64,000 bases of DNA from Deltaproteobacteria bacterium (GCA_020060215.1 JAGVAP010000142.1:168450-232449), one strand, 5' to 3'; positions 45,781 to 55,560 are shown, counted from the stretch's first letter. Notes: a model not told the origin generated them from the sequence alone. A program made the numbers and translations.

Positions 45781-47298
45781 ATGACAAAGATACTATTGCG
45801 CATGGTGCTTGTCGCACTGCTGGTGTGCCTCCCCTCCTGCTATTACCTTCAGAGCTCTTCCGGCGGAGGCCAGACGGATTTCAAACCTCCCAGGGAGATT
45901 GCCCCATCCGATATCGCGCTGCCGGAAGGATACCGTATAGAGGCGGTGGCCAGGGGGCTCACGTTTCCGACAGGAGTCGCCTTCGACGAGACCGGGGCCG
46001 TCTATGTGGTGGAGGCCGGGTACTCGTACGGGGAAGTCTGGACCACGCCTCGCCTGCTGCGGGTCAACCCCGAAAAGGGCACCTTCAGTGCAGTGGCATC
46101 GGGAGGCAAGAACGGTCCCTGGACCGGTGCGGATTTCTACAAGGGGAACTTCTACATTGCAGAGGGAGGGGAGCTCGAAGGCGGCCGTATCGTACGAGTC
46201 ACGAAGGATGGAGACCTGAAACGGCTGATCTCGGACCTTCCGAGTATGGGCGACCACCACACCAACGGGGTCGCGGTCGGCCCCGACGGCTGGCTCTACT
46301 TTGCAGTGGGGACCGCCACCAACTCGGGAGTGGTGGGGGTGGACAACTACCACTTCGGTTGGCTCAAGAGGTACCCGAGGTTCCACGACATCCCATGCCG
46401 GGACGTTATCCTTTCCGGGGAGAACTACGAGACCCAGAATCCGTTCGAGCCCGGTAAGGAGGAAACGGTGACCACCGGGGCCTTCGTGCCCTTCGGCGTG
46501 AGTACGACGAAGGGGCAGGTCGTCAAGGGCGCGATCCCCTGCAGCGGCGCCGTCTTTCGCATGCGTCCTGAGGGCGGATCCCTCGATCTCGTGGCGTGGG
46601 GGTTCCGGAACCCTTTCGGCCTGGCCTTCTCACCCGACGGCAAGCTCTACGTGACCGAAAACCAGTACGACATCCGCGGGAGCCGCCCAGTGTACGGGGC
46701 CGGGGACCTCTTCCGGGAGGTGGTCCGGGGGAAGTGGCACGGGTGGCCTGACTTCCACGGCAGCGATCCCCTCGCCAGGGATGAACGCTATAAACCTCCC
46801 TTGAAGGATGAGGTCAGGCTCGTTCTGCACCAGCCCCCCAATGTCCCTCCCGCGCCTGTGGCGGTCCTCGGGGTGCACTCCTCCTCGAACGGGTTCGATT
46901 TTTCCCGCAACCCCGATTTCGGGTATACGGGTCATGCCTTTATCGCACAGTTCGGCGATCAGGCGCCGACCACCGGAAAGGTGCTCGCGCCCGTCGGGTT
47001 CAAGGTGGTTCGCGTGGATCCGGAGACAGGTGTTGTCGCGGACTTCGCAATCAACAAGGGCGAAGCGGGAGGTCCCGCATCATGGACCGGAGGGGGAGGG
47101 CTGGAGCGCCCGGTGGCGGCCCGCTTCGATCCCAAGGGGCGTGCGCTATATGTGGTCGACTTCGGAGTCATGATGCAGAGAGAGGAAGGGGCCATTCCCA
47201 TCCCCGAGACCGGGGTGCTGTGGCGTATTGTGCCTGGTGGAGAAGGGGCGAAAATCCCCCTAAATGAAGGAATCATCCACCGGCATGCCAGTGGATGA
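45781..47298 (+). CDS. Sorbosone dehydrogenase-like lipoprotein (beta-propeller)
   Basis: A 505-residue exported protein. The signal ends in a lipobox LPSC (Cys20), so it is likely a lipoprotein. The body resembles soluble glucose/L-sorbosone dehydrogenases: PEGYRIEAVARGLTFPTGVA, DHHTNGVAVGPDG, WGFRNPFGLAFSPDGKLY and TGHAFIAQFGDQ. Such propellers usually bind PQQ or oxidise sugars; the active residues were not traced. A cytochrome c lipoprotein follows and is a likely electron acceptor. The last 12 residues (LNEGIIHRHASG) and the stop come from a dispersed repeat, copy B, so the original end is lost. Confidence 0.82.
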   Translation: MTKILLRMVLVALLVCLPSCYYLQSSSGGGQTDFKPPREIAPSDIALPEGYRIEAVARGLTFPTGVAFDETGAVYVVEAGYSYGEVWTTPRLLRVNPEKGTFSAVASGGKNGPWTGADFYKGNFYIAEGGELEGGRIVRVTKDGDLKRLISDLPSMGDHHTNGVAVGPDGWLYFAVGTATNSGVVGVDNYHFGWLKRYPRFHDIPCRDVILSGENYETQNPFEPGKEETVTTGAFVPFGVSTTKGQVVKGAIPCSGAVFRMRPEGGSLDLVAWGFRNPFGLAFSPDGKLYVTENQYDIRGSRPVYGAGDLFREVVRGKWHGWPDFHGSDPLARDERYKPPLKDEVRLVLHQPPNVPPAPVAVLGVHSSSNGFDFSRNPDFGYTGHAFIAQFGDQAPTTGKVLAPVGFKVVRVDPETGVVADFAINKGEAGGPASWTGGGGLERPVAARFDPKGRALYVVDFGVMMQREEGAIPIPETGVLWRIVPGGEGAKIPLNEGIIHRHASG

Positions 47299-47489
47299 AC
47301 AATGGCTATGCCGGTGATTCGTGCCGGGAACACATCTCCATGGAGCGCCAAATGGATCCAAGGGGAACCCTCACCGCGAACCCAAGAACCGGCGGATAAG
47401 CTTCAATATGAATATCGTGGGGAGCTCTATTGTTGCAGGAGCAAGCTCCTGCTTGCGATCCTTTCAGTTCCGAGAAGATCGCAAGCAGG
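47260..47489. repeat. Composite dispersed element, copy B (truncated)
   Basis: Matches copies A and C from the TGAAGGAATCATCCAC start through AAATGGATC, ACCCTCACC, CCGGCGGATAAGCTTCAATA and the left REP core, ending within the right arm at GCAAGCAGG. The CACCTCCGGCGGCAAGCGAC part is missing. Its first 39 bases are translated as the end of the preceding gene. Confidence 0.75.
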
Positions 47490-47548
47490 GGGGGGAGGGG
47501 GATTTAGTTAGGCGGGAAAATACATGGTATGGAGAACGTGAAACAATC

Positions 47549-47896
47549 ATGAAAGAGAATATCTTCCCTACCGTACTCCTGGTGCTTGTTACCATCACCA
47601 TCCCGGTGCTGGTTGGGTGCGCGGGACGTCCCGCCCTCCCTGCCTCCGTGGAGCTTACCTCGCCCCGGGTTGCCGAAGGCCAGAAGATCTACATGGCCGT
47701 ATGCAACCAGTGTCACCCCGGAGGCGCAGCCGGTGTGGGGCCTTCGCTCTATGACAAGCCGCTTCCGGCCTTCCTGGTCCGGTTCCAGGTGCGCCACGGC
47801 CTGGGTGCCATGCCTGCCTTCTCGAAGGAATATATCAGCGACGATCAGCTCGACGCCCTCGTCGCTTATGTAGAAGCCATGCGGCGTCAGCTCTGA
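47549..47896 (+). CDS. Cytochrome c lipoprotein, monoheme
   Basis: 115 residues. Signal peptide with lipobox LVGC (Cys24), one heme site CNQCH (52-56) and a likely axial Met in GLGAMPAF (Met88): a class I small cytochrome held on the outer side of a membrane. It lies downstream of the sorbosone-dehydrogenase-like gene with copy B of a dispersed repeat between them. Start ATG 47,549; the longer frame to 47,321 consists of repeat. Confidence 0.88.
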   Translation: MKENIFPTVLLVLVTITIPVLVGCAGRPALPASVELTSPRVAEGQKIYMAVCNQCHPGGAAGVGPSLYDKPLPAFLVRFQVRHGLGAMPAFSKEYISDDQLDALVAYVEAMRRQL

Positions 47897-47897
47897 T

Positions 47898-49358
47898 CTA
47901 GCCTTTCGGAATCTCCAGCGTCACATACATGGTGTTCCCCTTTCGCTGAACGAGGAGGAGGGCCGCCTCTCCGGGTCGCACCTTCTGGATTCTGTTCATG
48001 AACTCCTGAGCCCCCTGTACGGGCTGCTGTTCGACCTCCAGGATCACGTCACCCGTTGTCAGGCCTGCTTCTGCTGCGGGAGATCCCGGCGCCACGCCGG
48101 CCACCAGGACCCCCGCAGGTTCCTGGAGCCCGTACTTCTTTGCAACTTCGGGGGTGACGTTCTGGAGGCTCAGCCCGAGCTTTGGACGGGCTTGTGCCTC
48201 TGCAGGCGCTTCTTCCTCGGCTTCCTCCGCTTTCTGCGTTGCGATGACGACTTCCAACGTCACCTTCTCGCCTTGGCGGATAACGGTCACGGGCACCCTC
48301 TTGCCGATCTCCGTGGTGGCTACCATGTACGGCAGGTCGTTCATTTCCTTGACAGGCTTTCCGTCAAAGGAGACGATCACGTCTCCGCGCCGGATGCCTC
48401 CCTTTTCGGCAGGCGAGCCCGGAGTAACCGACGATACAAGGGCGCCGCTGTCGGTCGCAAGCTTCAGCTTCTCCTTGAGCAGAGGGGTGATGCCCTGGAT
48501 CATGACTCCAAGCCATCCTCGTATGACCTTGCCCTTCCTCAGTTGAGGGATGAGGTCCTTGGCGATATTGGAGGGGATCGCAAAGCCGATCCCGATATTT
48601 CCACCGGACCTGGAGAAGATGGCCGTGGTGATCCCGACCACCTCGCCCTCCATGTTGAGAAGAGGGCCGCCGCTGTTCCCGGGATTAATGGACGCGTCCG
48701 TCTGGATGAAGTCGTCGTAAGCACCTACCCCGATTCGCCTGTACTTGGCGCTCACGATCCCAGCCGTTACGGTGCTGACAAGCCCGAAGGGGCTTCCGAC
48801 CGCAATGACCCAATCTCCTACCCGCAAGGTCTCCGAATCGCCCAGGCTCAGCGCCGGCAGCGGGTTCGGGGGATCGATCTTGATCAGGGCGAGGTCGGTC
48901 TGCGGATCCCTCCCGATCACCTTCGCGGGAAGTTCCTCTCCGGTCGCCAGTTTCACCATGATATTCCCCGCCTCCTCCACGACGTGGTTGTTTGTCAGGA
49001 TGAACCCCGCCTGGTCGATCACGAAACCCGACCCGAGGGCCGACTCCTTGCGCTCCCTTGGCAGACGGTCTCCGAAGAACTTTTCGAAGAAGTCGCGCAA
49101 GGGGTCTTCGCCTTCTCCTCCGAACGGAAACTCAAAGGAGTGTGCGCCAGGACCTTTTGCGATCCTGGTGGAACTGATATGGACCACGCTCTTGTTTACG
49201 CCGGCGGCCAGGTCAGCGAAGGAGCAGGGGCAGCTGGAGGACTGCTGGGCAAAGGCCTGGCTGTAAAAGGAAAGGAAGAGAAAAGCGTGCATGCAGAAGA
49301 CGAGGGCAGTACCCCGCACGACCCGCACATGCAAGTAATCGCTCAATCTGGTCATCAT
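47898..49358 (-). CDS. degP: Do-family serine protease (HtrA/DegP-like)
   Basis: Periplasmic protease and chaperone, 486 residues. Signal peptide or anchor at about 11-37 (cut near QAFAQ). Trypsin-like domain with His125 (TNNHVVEE), Asp155 (QTDLALIK) and Ser229 (NPGNSGGPL). Two PDZ domains follow: GWLGVMIQGITPLL onward and, after an Ala/Glu-rich linker (KAEEAEEEAPAEAQA), LGLSLQNVTPEVA onward. GGAGG precedes ATG 49,358. It faces the cytochrome gene with only one base between stops. Confidence 0.95.
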   Translation of the reverse strand: MMTRLSDYLHVRVVRGTALVFCMHAFLFLSFYSQAFAQQSSSCPCSFADLAAGVNKSVVHISSTRIAKGPGAHSFEFPFGGEGEDPLRDFFEKFFGDRLPRERKESALGSGFVIDQAGFILTNNHVVEEAGNIMVKLATGEELPAKVIGRDPQTDLALIKIDPPNPLPALSLGDSETLRVGDWVIAVGSPFGLVSTVTAGIVSAKYRRIGVGAYDDFIQTDASINPGNSGGPLLNMEGEVVGITTAIFSRSGGNIGIGFAIPSNIAKDLIPQLRKGKVIRGWLGVMIQGITPLLKEKLKLATDSGALVSSVTPGSPAEKGGIRRGDVIVSFDGKPVKEMNDLPYMVATTEIGKRVPVTVIRQGEKVTLEVVIATQKAEEAEEEAPAEAQARPKLGLSLQNVTPEVAKKYGLQEPAGVLVAGVAPGSPAAEAGLTTGDVILEVEQQPVQGAQEFMNRIQKVRPGEAALLLVQRKGNTMYVTLEIPKG

Positions 49359-49574
49359 AACCGATCCCTCCACCACGTGAATTCTGATACACCCGACAGC
49401 CAGCTTCGAGGGAAACGGGTCCCTGCGCAATACCCTCAATGGTGTATTTGAACCCATGACTCGGCCCACTCTGCAGCCAATCGAACTACCCAAGACGGGC
49501 GGCGCGCCTCTATGGCATCGGGGCCAAGCGGGACTCGGCAGTTGGAGTTTCTCTCCACTTCCCCGGACCATGGC

Positions 49575-49961
49575 TTAGTAGCCGTCATCGTCCGAATCGA
49601 ACTCGTAGACCCGCCCTTCCTCATCTTCGTAAATTCCTTCGTCTCTAGGGTAGCCGTATTGTTCGAACCCGAATACCCCCTCATCCTCGTAGAGCCCATA
49701 GCCGTCCTCTCCGTAGTAGCCGTATTCGTCCTCGAACAGTCCTTCGTCCCCGTAGCGGCTCAGTTCCTCCTCCTCGAACACCGGTTCGTCATCCTCGTAA
49801 AACCCTTCGTGGTACCCGTAGGGTCCTTCCTCGTACACCCCCTCATCGTCATAATCCGCCAATGCGGCGATGGGCGCGCATCCCGCAGACCCAAGAAGCC
49901 CGACCATCAAAAGGATCGAGAGCTTCCATATCAGCATTTCTCTAGATAAAGAACCTTTCAT
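49575..49961 (-). CDS. Acidic Tyr/Glu/Asp-rich lipoprotein
   Basis: 128 residues. The signal peptide ends LLGSAGC, a lipobox-like site. The mature part is very rich in Glu, Asp, Tyr and Gly with loose repeats such as DEGVYEEGPYGYHEG and YEDEGVFGFEQYGY and few basic residues. Such a chain is likely disordered and strongly negative, perhaps cation-binding (inference). GGAGAAGGAG precedes ATG 49,961. No family recognised. Confidence 0.7.
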   Translation of the reverse strand: MKGSLSREMLIWKLSILLMVGLLGSAGCAPIAALADYDDEGVYEEGPYGYHEGFYEDDEPVFEEEELSRYGDEGLFEDEYGYYGEDGYGLYEDEGVFGFEQYGYPRDEGIYEDEEGRVYEFDSDDDGY

Positions 49962-50531
49962 CTTGTCACTCCTTCTCCAAATACACACGTCGCTTTTCTT
50001 TCCGAGCGTGGTTTGAACAAACTAAGGATCCATCCCCTTCGGGGGTATGGGGATTTAGTCTAATTGAAGGAATAATCCACTGGCATGCCATTGGTATGGA
50101 CATCGGCTATGCCGGTGATTACTGCCGGGAACAAAAACTTTTTTTTCTCAATGGAGCACCAAATGGATCAGAGGGGAACCCTCACCAAGAACCAAGAACC
50201 GGCGGATAAGCTTCAATAGGAATGAATATTGTTGGAGCTCTATTCTTGTAGGAGCAAGCTCCTGCTTCCCGATTCTTTCAGTTCCGAGAAGATCGGGAGG
50301 CAGGAGCTTGCTCCTACAGAAGACCACCAGGAGTTACTGTTCGATCCATCTCGCCACCTCCGGCGGCAAGCGACCGGGGCTGACCTCCATGAAAGGTGAC
50401 AGGGTGGTCGGCACGGATGATACTACCCGGGTTACCGGTGGTATTCACTCAGGTCCGACCGAACAAGAACTGTTCTCCCAGGGTCGATCAGGGATCGAGC
50501 TTAACGGTCGCGGTTCCCCTTACCGTCGTAA
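49962..50531. repeat. Spacer mainly composed of composite element, copy C
   Basis: 50,060-50,417 is a full copy of the composite element (see copy A at 10,164), with its REP core intact at about 50,249-50,320. A run of eight T (50,142-50,149) sits inside it. The remaining 110 bases before the AI-2E gene end show nothing. Confidence 0.7.
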
Positions 50532-51587
50532 CTATCGCTTTTCTTCAAGGAAATCCTCTACGTAAACCATTCTCACAGCGACCAGGGCCGCAAGCCCGAG
50601 CGGGGTTGCCACGATCAGGCCCACGATTCCGGTGAGAATGCTCAAGATGATTTGAATGGTAAGCGTGTATACGGGGGGAAGGGAAACCGCCTTTCTTTGC
50701 ACCAGCGGAGTGGCAACGTAGCTCTCGATGGTCTGAATGACCGTATAGAGGAGCACCACGTAAAGCGCCATGGTGGGGCTTTGAAGGAGGCCCAGCAAGA
50801 CAGCGGGGATCGCGGAAATAATGGGTCCGACATATGGAATGAAGGTCAGAAGGGCCGCAAAAAGCCCGAGAGTCAATGCCAACTGTATACCGAGGAGCCA
50901 CAGGCCCAGGGCCGTCAGCACCCCGATGATCGCCATGGAAAAGAACCGGCCGACCAGCCACCACCGCAACACATGTCCCAACTCATCGATTACCTTTTCG
51001 GCTTTCGGCCGGTGGGGAACAGGAATAAGCCTTATTACGCCTTGTTTATAAAGACTCGGCTCATAAGCGAGGTACAGACCGACGAAAACGATCAGGAGAA
51101 AGGAGCCGGCCGCCCCCATGATCAGTCTGAACAGGTTGCTCACCTGGTTGTAAAGCGCCCCCATGTGCTTCCCCATTTCATTGAGGCTCGGGATCTGGTT
51201 CAGCAGCCTCCGGCCCCAGGTGTATTGCCGGACTCTGTCGGCCAATTGATTTATTGCCCGAGGCAACTGGGCGGCCAACTGATCGATCTGACTGGCCAGT
51301 TGAGGCCAGAGCAGCCATATAGCCAGGGCGACGACAGTAGAAAGCAGAACCAGTACGATCAAAAACGACCAACCGTTGCTCAGCCCCGTCAAACGGCTTG
51401 CCAAGCCTGTGAGCGCCCGCAGCAGGACGGCCAACAAGATCCCGGCAAAGAGCAGCATGAGAATCTGCGCGACCTGTCGTGCGATGAGCAGGGTCACCAC
51501 AATGATTACGGTCAGACCGACCGCGATCAATACCCGGTGAGTAAACGGCAAAAAAGGGTGTGTCTCGGCCATTCCTAAAGACCCCAT
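50532..51587 (-). CDS. AI-2E family transporter (PerM-like)
   Basis: A polytopic membrane protein of about 351 residues, PerM/TqsA family, exporters or channels of unclear substrate. Two N-terminal helices, an amphipathic middle (LASQIDQLAAQLPRAINQLA) and five to six C-terminal helices including TFIPYVGPIISAIPAVLLG, the family signature. ATG 51,587 is one of several possible starts (TTG 51,614, ATG 51,572). Confidence 0.9.
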   Translation of the reverse strand: MGSLGMAETHPFLPFTHRVLIAVGLTVIIVVTLLIARQVAQILMLLFAGILLAVLLRALTGLASRLTGLSNGWSFLIVLVLLSTVVALAIWLLWPQLASQIDQLAAQLPRAINQLADRVRQYTWGRRLLNQIPSLNEMGKHMGALYNQVSNLFRLIMGAAGSFLLIVFVGLYLAYEPSLYKQGVIRLIPVPHRPKAEKVIDELGHVLRWWLVGRFFSMAIIGVLTALGLWLLGIQLALTLGLFAALLTFIPYVGPIISAIPAVLLGLLQSPTMALYVVLLYTVIQTIESYVATPLVQRKAVSLPPVYTLTIQIILSILTGIVGLIVATPLGLAALVAVRMVYVEDFLEEKR

Positions 51588-51918
51588 GGTAAATGCAAAC
51601 GATCGGCACTCCAATACTCCGGTGATTCAAGGAGCCACCTGCTCCCGCTCCGTTACCGGTTAACTTAGTATCTCCAATGGAAACAGAAATAGGGTGGCTC
51701 AGGTATTTTCCACTGCTGAATGAAGGAGCACTCGTCCCAGCCATGTTTTTTCGGGGCCAGTTGCCCAACGTGGTCAACCGAATACCACTGTCGAAGACAC
51801 GAAATACTCTACTAAAACCATTTCGTCTTCGGATCGGCCGATTTAACTCTAGTGACAACCGGGGCTGCGCCATGTGCGCAGCCGATTCGAGCAATCACAT
51901 CAAAAGGAGGCCAACCAC
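51588..51918. other. Spacer upstream of SYLF copy 2
   Basis: No gene. A perfect 8-bp hairpin (GGCTGCGC, loop CATGT, GCGCAGCC; 51,863-51,883) lies 36 bases before the next start. Its role is unknown. Confidence 0.4.
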
Positions 51919-52695
51919 ATGAACCATATCAGGCGTTTCATGGCGCCGGTCCTGCTGTTTGCCGCAGTCGCCCTTCTCCAATACGGCTGCAGTCGAAATG
52001 TGCAGACATCCGGCAGCTACAATCTACCCGCAGGCGCAAACGAAACCGTTTCTCAGGCGAGGGGTGTCCTTGAAGACTTTACGTCGGAGACGGGGACGAA
52101 TATCCCTCCCGCCGTTCTTGAAAGGGCGGAAGGAATTGCCATCATCCCCGGCATTACCAAGGCTGCCTTTGTCGTAGGGGGGAGGCACGGAACAGGGGTG
52201 CTCATGAACCATGAGGGGAACCAGTGGAGCCTTCCCGTGTTCGCTTCGATCTCGGGCGCAAGCGTCGGTTACCAGATCGGCATCTCGGACACCGATCTGA
52301 TCCTGGTCTTCCAAAATCAGAATGCCCTGGACAAACTGCTGCAGGGGGCTGAATATACACTCGGCGGCGATTTGACCGTGGCGGCAGGACCTGTGGGTGC
52401 AACCGCGAATTTGACCGCGTACGATGCCGACGTTCTCGCATATCGGCGTACGGAAGGAGCATTTGCGGGCGCCGCTATTTCCGGGTCGAGGTTGTCCGTA
52501 GACCCTGAGGAGACCTATGCGTATTACATCAGGCCCGGAAGCGAAAGCGCCCGGGGGTACTACGCAGAGGACGGGAGAGCTCTGATGTCCGACCTCCTGA
52601 ATCCCAGAGGCAAGTTGAACATTGAAAACGTCCCCCCCAATGCAACACAGCTCAGGCAGACCCTGCAGCAAGTGACGGGCGGACGTCGCACCTGA
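51919..52695 (+). CDS. SYLF-domain lipid-binding protein, copy 2
   Basis: 258 residues, paralogue of the gene at 43,004. Signal segment 1-24 ending QYGC, a poor lipobox, so lipoprotein status is doubtful. The SYLF domain is well kept: EGIAIIPGITKAAFVVGGRH, WSLPVFASISGASVGYQIG, DADVLAYRRTEGAFAGAAIS and YAYYIRPGSESARGYY. AAAGGAGG lies upstream. It precedes the M16 protease pair on the same strand. Confidence 0.9.
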   Translation: MNHIRRFMAPVLLFAAVALLQYGCSRNVQTSGSYNLPAGANETVSQARGVLEDFTSETGTNIPPAVLERAEGIAIIPGITKAAFVVGGRHGTGVLMNHEGNQWSLPVFASISGASVGYQIGISDTDLILVFQNQNALDKLLQGAEYTLGGDLTVAAGPVGATANLTAYDADVLAYRRTEGAFAGAAISGSRLSVDPEETYAYYIRPGSESARGYYAEDGRALMSDLLNPRGKLNIENVPPNATQLRQTLQQVTGGRRT

Positions 52696-52816
52696 GAAGG
52701 GCGGATTCCAAGCCGCGTTGGGAACATGATCCGACTACCGGCGCGGCTGAATACGTCCAGATCATTTTCCTCCACTTTCGGCCGACCTTCGCGTATCGAG
52801 AAAGGTTCGTGTTCTG

Positions 52817-54181
52817 ATGAAGAGAATCCCTGAACTCGTGATGGGTATCATTTCTCTCCACTTCCTCTTCCTGATCGCGCCGGCGTGGGGCGCAGATTTT
52901 ATGGACAGCGTCTCCGAGCACCGGCTGGATAATGGGATGAAGGTCATCCTGGTGGAGAACCACAAGGTGCCGTTGATTTCGTTCCAGGTGTGGTATCGGG
53001 CCGGTTCCCGGAACGACTGGTGGGGGAAGACGGGTCTCGCCCATGTCTTCGAGCACCTGATGTTCAAAGGGACCCCGGAGATCAGCAGAGAAGAGTTCAC
53101 CCGGAGGATCCAGGAGATCGGCGGGGACTACAATGCCTTTACTGCCCACGATTTTGCCGCCTATTTCGAGAACGTGGCTTCGGAACGTATCGAAGTACCC
53201 ATCCTCCTGGAGGCCGACCGATTGAAGAACCTGGAGTTCACGGAAGAGGAATTCAAGACCGAGAAGATGGTGGTCATGGAGGAGAGGAGGCTGCGGACCC
53301 AGGACCAGCCCAAGGCCCTGCTCATGGAGCAGGTCGACGCGACCGCCTTCAAGGCCCAGCCCTACCATTGGCCGGTGGTCGGCTGGATGGGGGACCTCAT
53401 CAGGATGGATTATGAGGACGCCTTGCGTTTCTACCGCCTGTACTACGACCCCGCGAATGCGTTCATCGTTGCGGTCGGGGATTTCCAGAAAGAAGCTATC
53501 CTCAAGCTCATTTCCGAACGCTTTGGAACCATTCCGTCGCGAGGCGCCCCGGAGCACTATCGCTACGTGGATCCCCCACAGATGGGGCCGCGGCGGGCGC
53601 TGGTGGTCTCGGAGGCGGCCCGGCTCCCCTTCGTGATGATGGGCTACCATGTGCCGAACCTGCTGGAACCCGACGGCTATGTGCTCGAGGTCATCTCCGC
53701 CATCCTCTCGCGCGGCAGAAGTTCACGTGTGTATGAGAACCTGGTTCGAGGCAAGCTGGCGATTTCGGCGGCGGCGTCCTATGAGCTCCTCTCCATCGAT
53801 CCCCCTCTCCTTTATCTATATGCCGAACCGCTTCCCGGTATCGATCCGGCCGTGGTTGAAGAGGCCCTGGAGAAAGAGATAGAACGTCTCCAGACCGAAC
53901 CCGTGTCGGAACGCGAACTCGAAAAGGCCAAGAACCAGCTGGAGTCGGCCTTCATCTTCGCCCAGGACAGCTTCTTCCACCAGGGGATGATCCTGGCCCG
54001 CTACGAGATCGTATCCTCCTGGGAGGCCGTCCGGAAATACCTGCCCGCCATTCGGGCGGTCACAGCCGAGGACGTTCAGAGGGTTGCCAAAGGATATCTT
54101 ACTTCCCGAAACAAGACCGTGGGAGTCCTGACCCCTGAAAGCGAGCCACAGCCGAAGGAAAAGGAAGGTGAACGGCCGTGA
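52817..54181 (+). CDS. M16 zinc peptidase, catalytic partner
   Basis: Exported M16B peptidase of 454 residues with signal peptide (cut near PAWGA). The inverse zinc motif HVFEH (His76, Glu79, His80) and the third ligand in MVVMEERR (Glu155/156) are intact. It forms a two-gene unit with the next gene, which lacks the metal site; M16B enzymes work as such heterodimers, degrading peptides in the periplasm. Confidence 0.94.
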   Translation: MKRIPELVMGIISLHFLFLIAPAWGADFMDSVSEHRLDNGMKVILVENHKVPLISFQVWYRAGSRNDWWGKTGLAHVFEHLMFKGTPEISREEFTRRIQEIGGDYNAFTAHDFAAYFENVASERIEVPILLEADRLKNLEFTEEEFKTEKMVVMEERRLRTQDQPKALLMEQVDATAFKAQPYHWPVVGWMGDLIRMDYEDALRFYRLYYDPANAFIVAVGDFQKEAILKLISERFGTIPSRGAPEHYRYVDPPQMGPRRALVVSEAARLPFVMMGYHVPNLLEPDGYVLEVISAILSRGRSSRVYENLVRGKLAISAAASYELLSIDPPLLYLYAEPLPGIDPAVVEEALEKEIERLQTEPVSERELEKAKNQLESAFIFAQDSFFHQGMILARYEIVSSWEAVRKYLPAIRAVTAEDVQRVAKGYLTSRNKTVGVLTPESEPQPKEKEGERP

Positions 54182-55560
54182 GATCCAGGTTTCTTCCAAT
54201 GTTGATTCAACCTCGGGCATGGTCGGCCGGCGCCGCTCTCGTTTTTGTTCTGTTTGCGGTCGGTGCCGCACATGCGATCGCGCCCGTGGAGCGGATCGTG
54301 CTCCCGAATGGGTTGGTGGTGCTGGTGTCCGAGGAGCACTCCCTTCCCTTCGTCACCATGGACCTGATCGTGGATGCAGGATCCTGGCGCGACCCCCCGG
54401 AAAGAGGCGGGCTGGCAAACCTCACGGCCGAGTCCATGCTGCTCGGGACAAGGCAGCGGCCCGCCACCGAAATCAACGAGGTGCTCGATTATCTGGGGAC
54501 ATCTCTCGATATCTCCTGCGGGTGGGACTACAGCGAGCTCAGCATCAGGAGCCTCAAGAAGGAACTGGACCGGAGCTTTGGCCTGTTCATGGAGGTCCTC
54601 ACCAGGCCCGAATTCCCGGAAGCGGAAGTCCAGAGGGAGAAGAAGAGGATCCTCGGAAACATCGAAGCCGAAAAGGAAGATCCTTCCGCTCTGGCGCAGA
54701 AGCGCTTCAGAGAGGCGCTTTTCGTGAAAAGCCCATATGGTCACCCGGTGGCAGGCACCGAGGAGACGGTGCCCGATCTCACACGGGAAATGGTCAGGGA
54801 GTTCTACCGGAAATATTACCGGCCCAAGGGTTCGATCCTGGCCGTGGTGGGGGATATTACGGTTCAGGAGGTAAAGGATGAACTGGCGCCTCTGCTTTCC
54901 GCCTGGAAAGGAGCGGAGCCGCCCCGTACCCCTGTGGAGACGGTCTTTGCGGACGGTCCCAAGAATATTCTCATTGACCGGCCGATCACGCAGGCCAACA
55001 TCGTGCTTGGCAACGGCGGTATCGAGCGGAGCAACCCTGATTACTATGCGGTTACCGTCATGAACCGGATCCTTGGGGGGGGAGGGTTTTCGTCCCGGCT
55101 GCTGGAGACCATTCGGGTGCAGAAGGGGCTGGCCTATTCGGTTTATACCAATTTCCTCGCACACAAGTTCCCCGGCTCTTTTCAGCTCGTTCTCCAGACC
55201 AAGAACGAATCGGCATCACTGGCGATCCAACTCGCGCTGGAGGAAATGGAACGGCTCAAAAAAGAGATGGTTTCCGAAGAGGAACTGGAGACTGCAAAGA
55301 AATACCTGATCGGGAGCTTCCCCCTCCGGCTGAACACCCAGTCCAAGCTGGCCGCTTTCTTGGCCCAGGTGGAATACTACGATCTGGGTTTGGACTACCC
55401 CGACCGATACCCCTCCCTCATTCGTTCCGTCACGAGGGAGGACGTGCTTCGGGTCGCAAAAGAGTACCTCCACCCCGACAACTACATCCTTTCCATCGTG
55501 GGCAATCTCCAGGAGATCGATGTACCGCCGGAAGAAAAAGATCTGCCACGAAGGCACTAA
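54178..55560 (+). CDS. M16 peptidase, non-catalytic partner
   Basis: 460 residues with signal peptide. At the HxxEH position it reads LANLTAESML, so it cannot bind zinc. It keeps the R/Y motif (GGGFSSRLLETIRVQKGLAYSVY) that completes the partner's active site. GTG start overlaps the upstream stop (GTGA), giving coupled synthesis. The last codons (PRRH and stop) lie in a CGAAGACACAAAGACACCA-family repeat. Confidence 0.92.
   Translation: MRSRFLPMLIQPRAWSAGAALVFVLFAVGAAHAIAPVERIVLPNGLVVLVSEEHSLPFVTMDLIVDAGSWRDPPERGGLANLTAESMLLGTRQRPATEINEVLDYLGTSLDISCGWDYSELSIRSLKKELDRSFGLFMEVLTRPEFPEAEVQREKKRILGNIEAEKEDPSALAQKRFREALFVKSPYGHPVAGTEETVPDLTREMVREFYRKYYRPKGSILAVVGDITVQEVKDELAPLLSAWKGAEPPRTPVETVFADGPKNILIDRPITQANIVLGNGGIERSNPDYYAVTVMNRILGGGGFSSRLLETIRVQKGLAYSVYTNFLAHKFPGSFQLVLQTKNESASLAIQLALEEMERLKKEMVSEEELETAKKYLIGSFPLRLNTQSKLAAFLAQVEYYDLGLDYPDRYPSLIRSVTREDVLRVAKEYLHPDNYILSIVGNLQEIDVPPEEKDLPRRH

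Noticed and set aside
47321..47548. N-terminal extension of the cytochrome c lipoprotein
   Set aside because: The codons lie in dispersed-repeat sequence, and a normal lipoprotein signal starts at 47,549.
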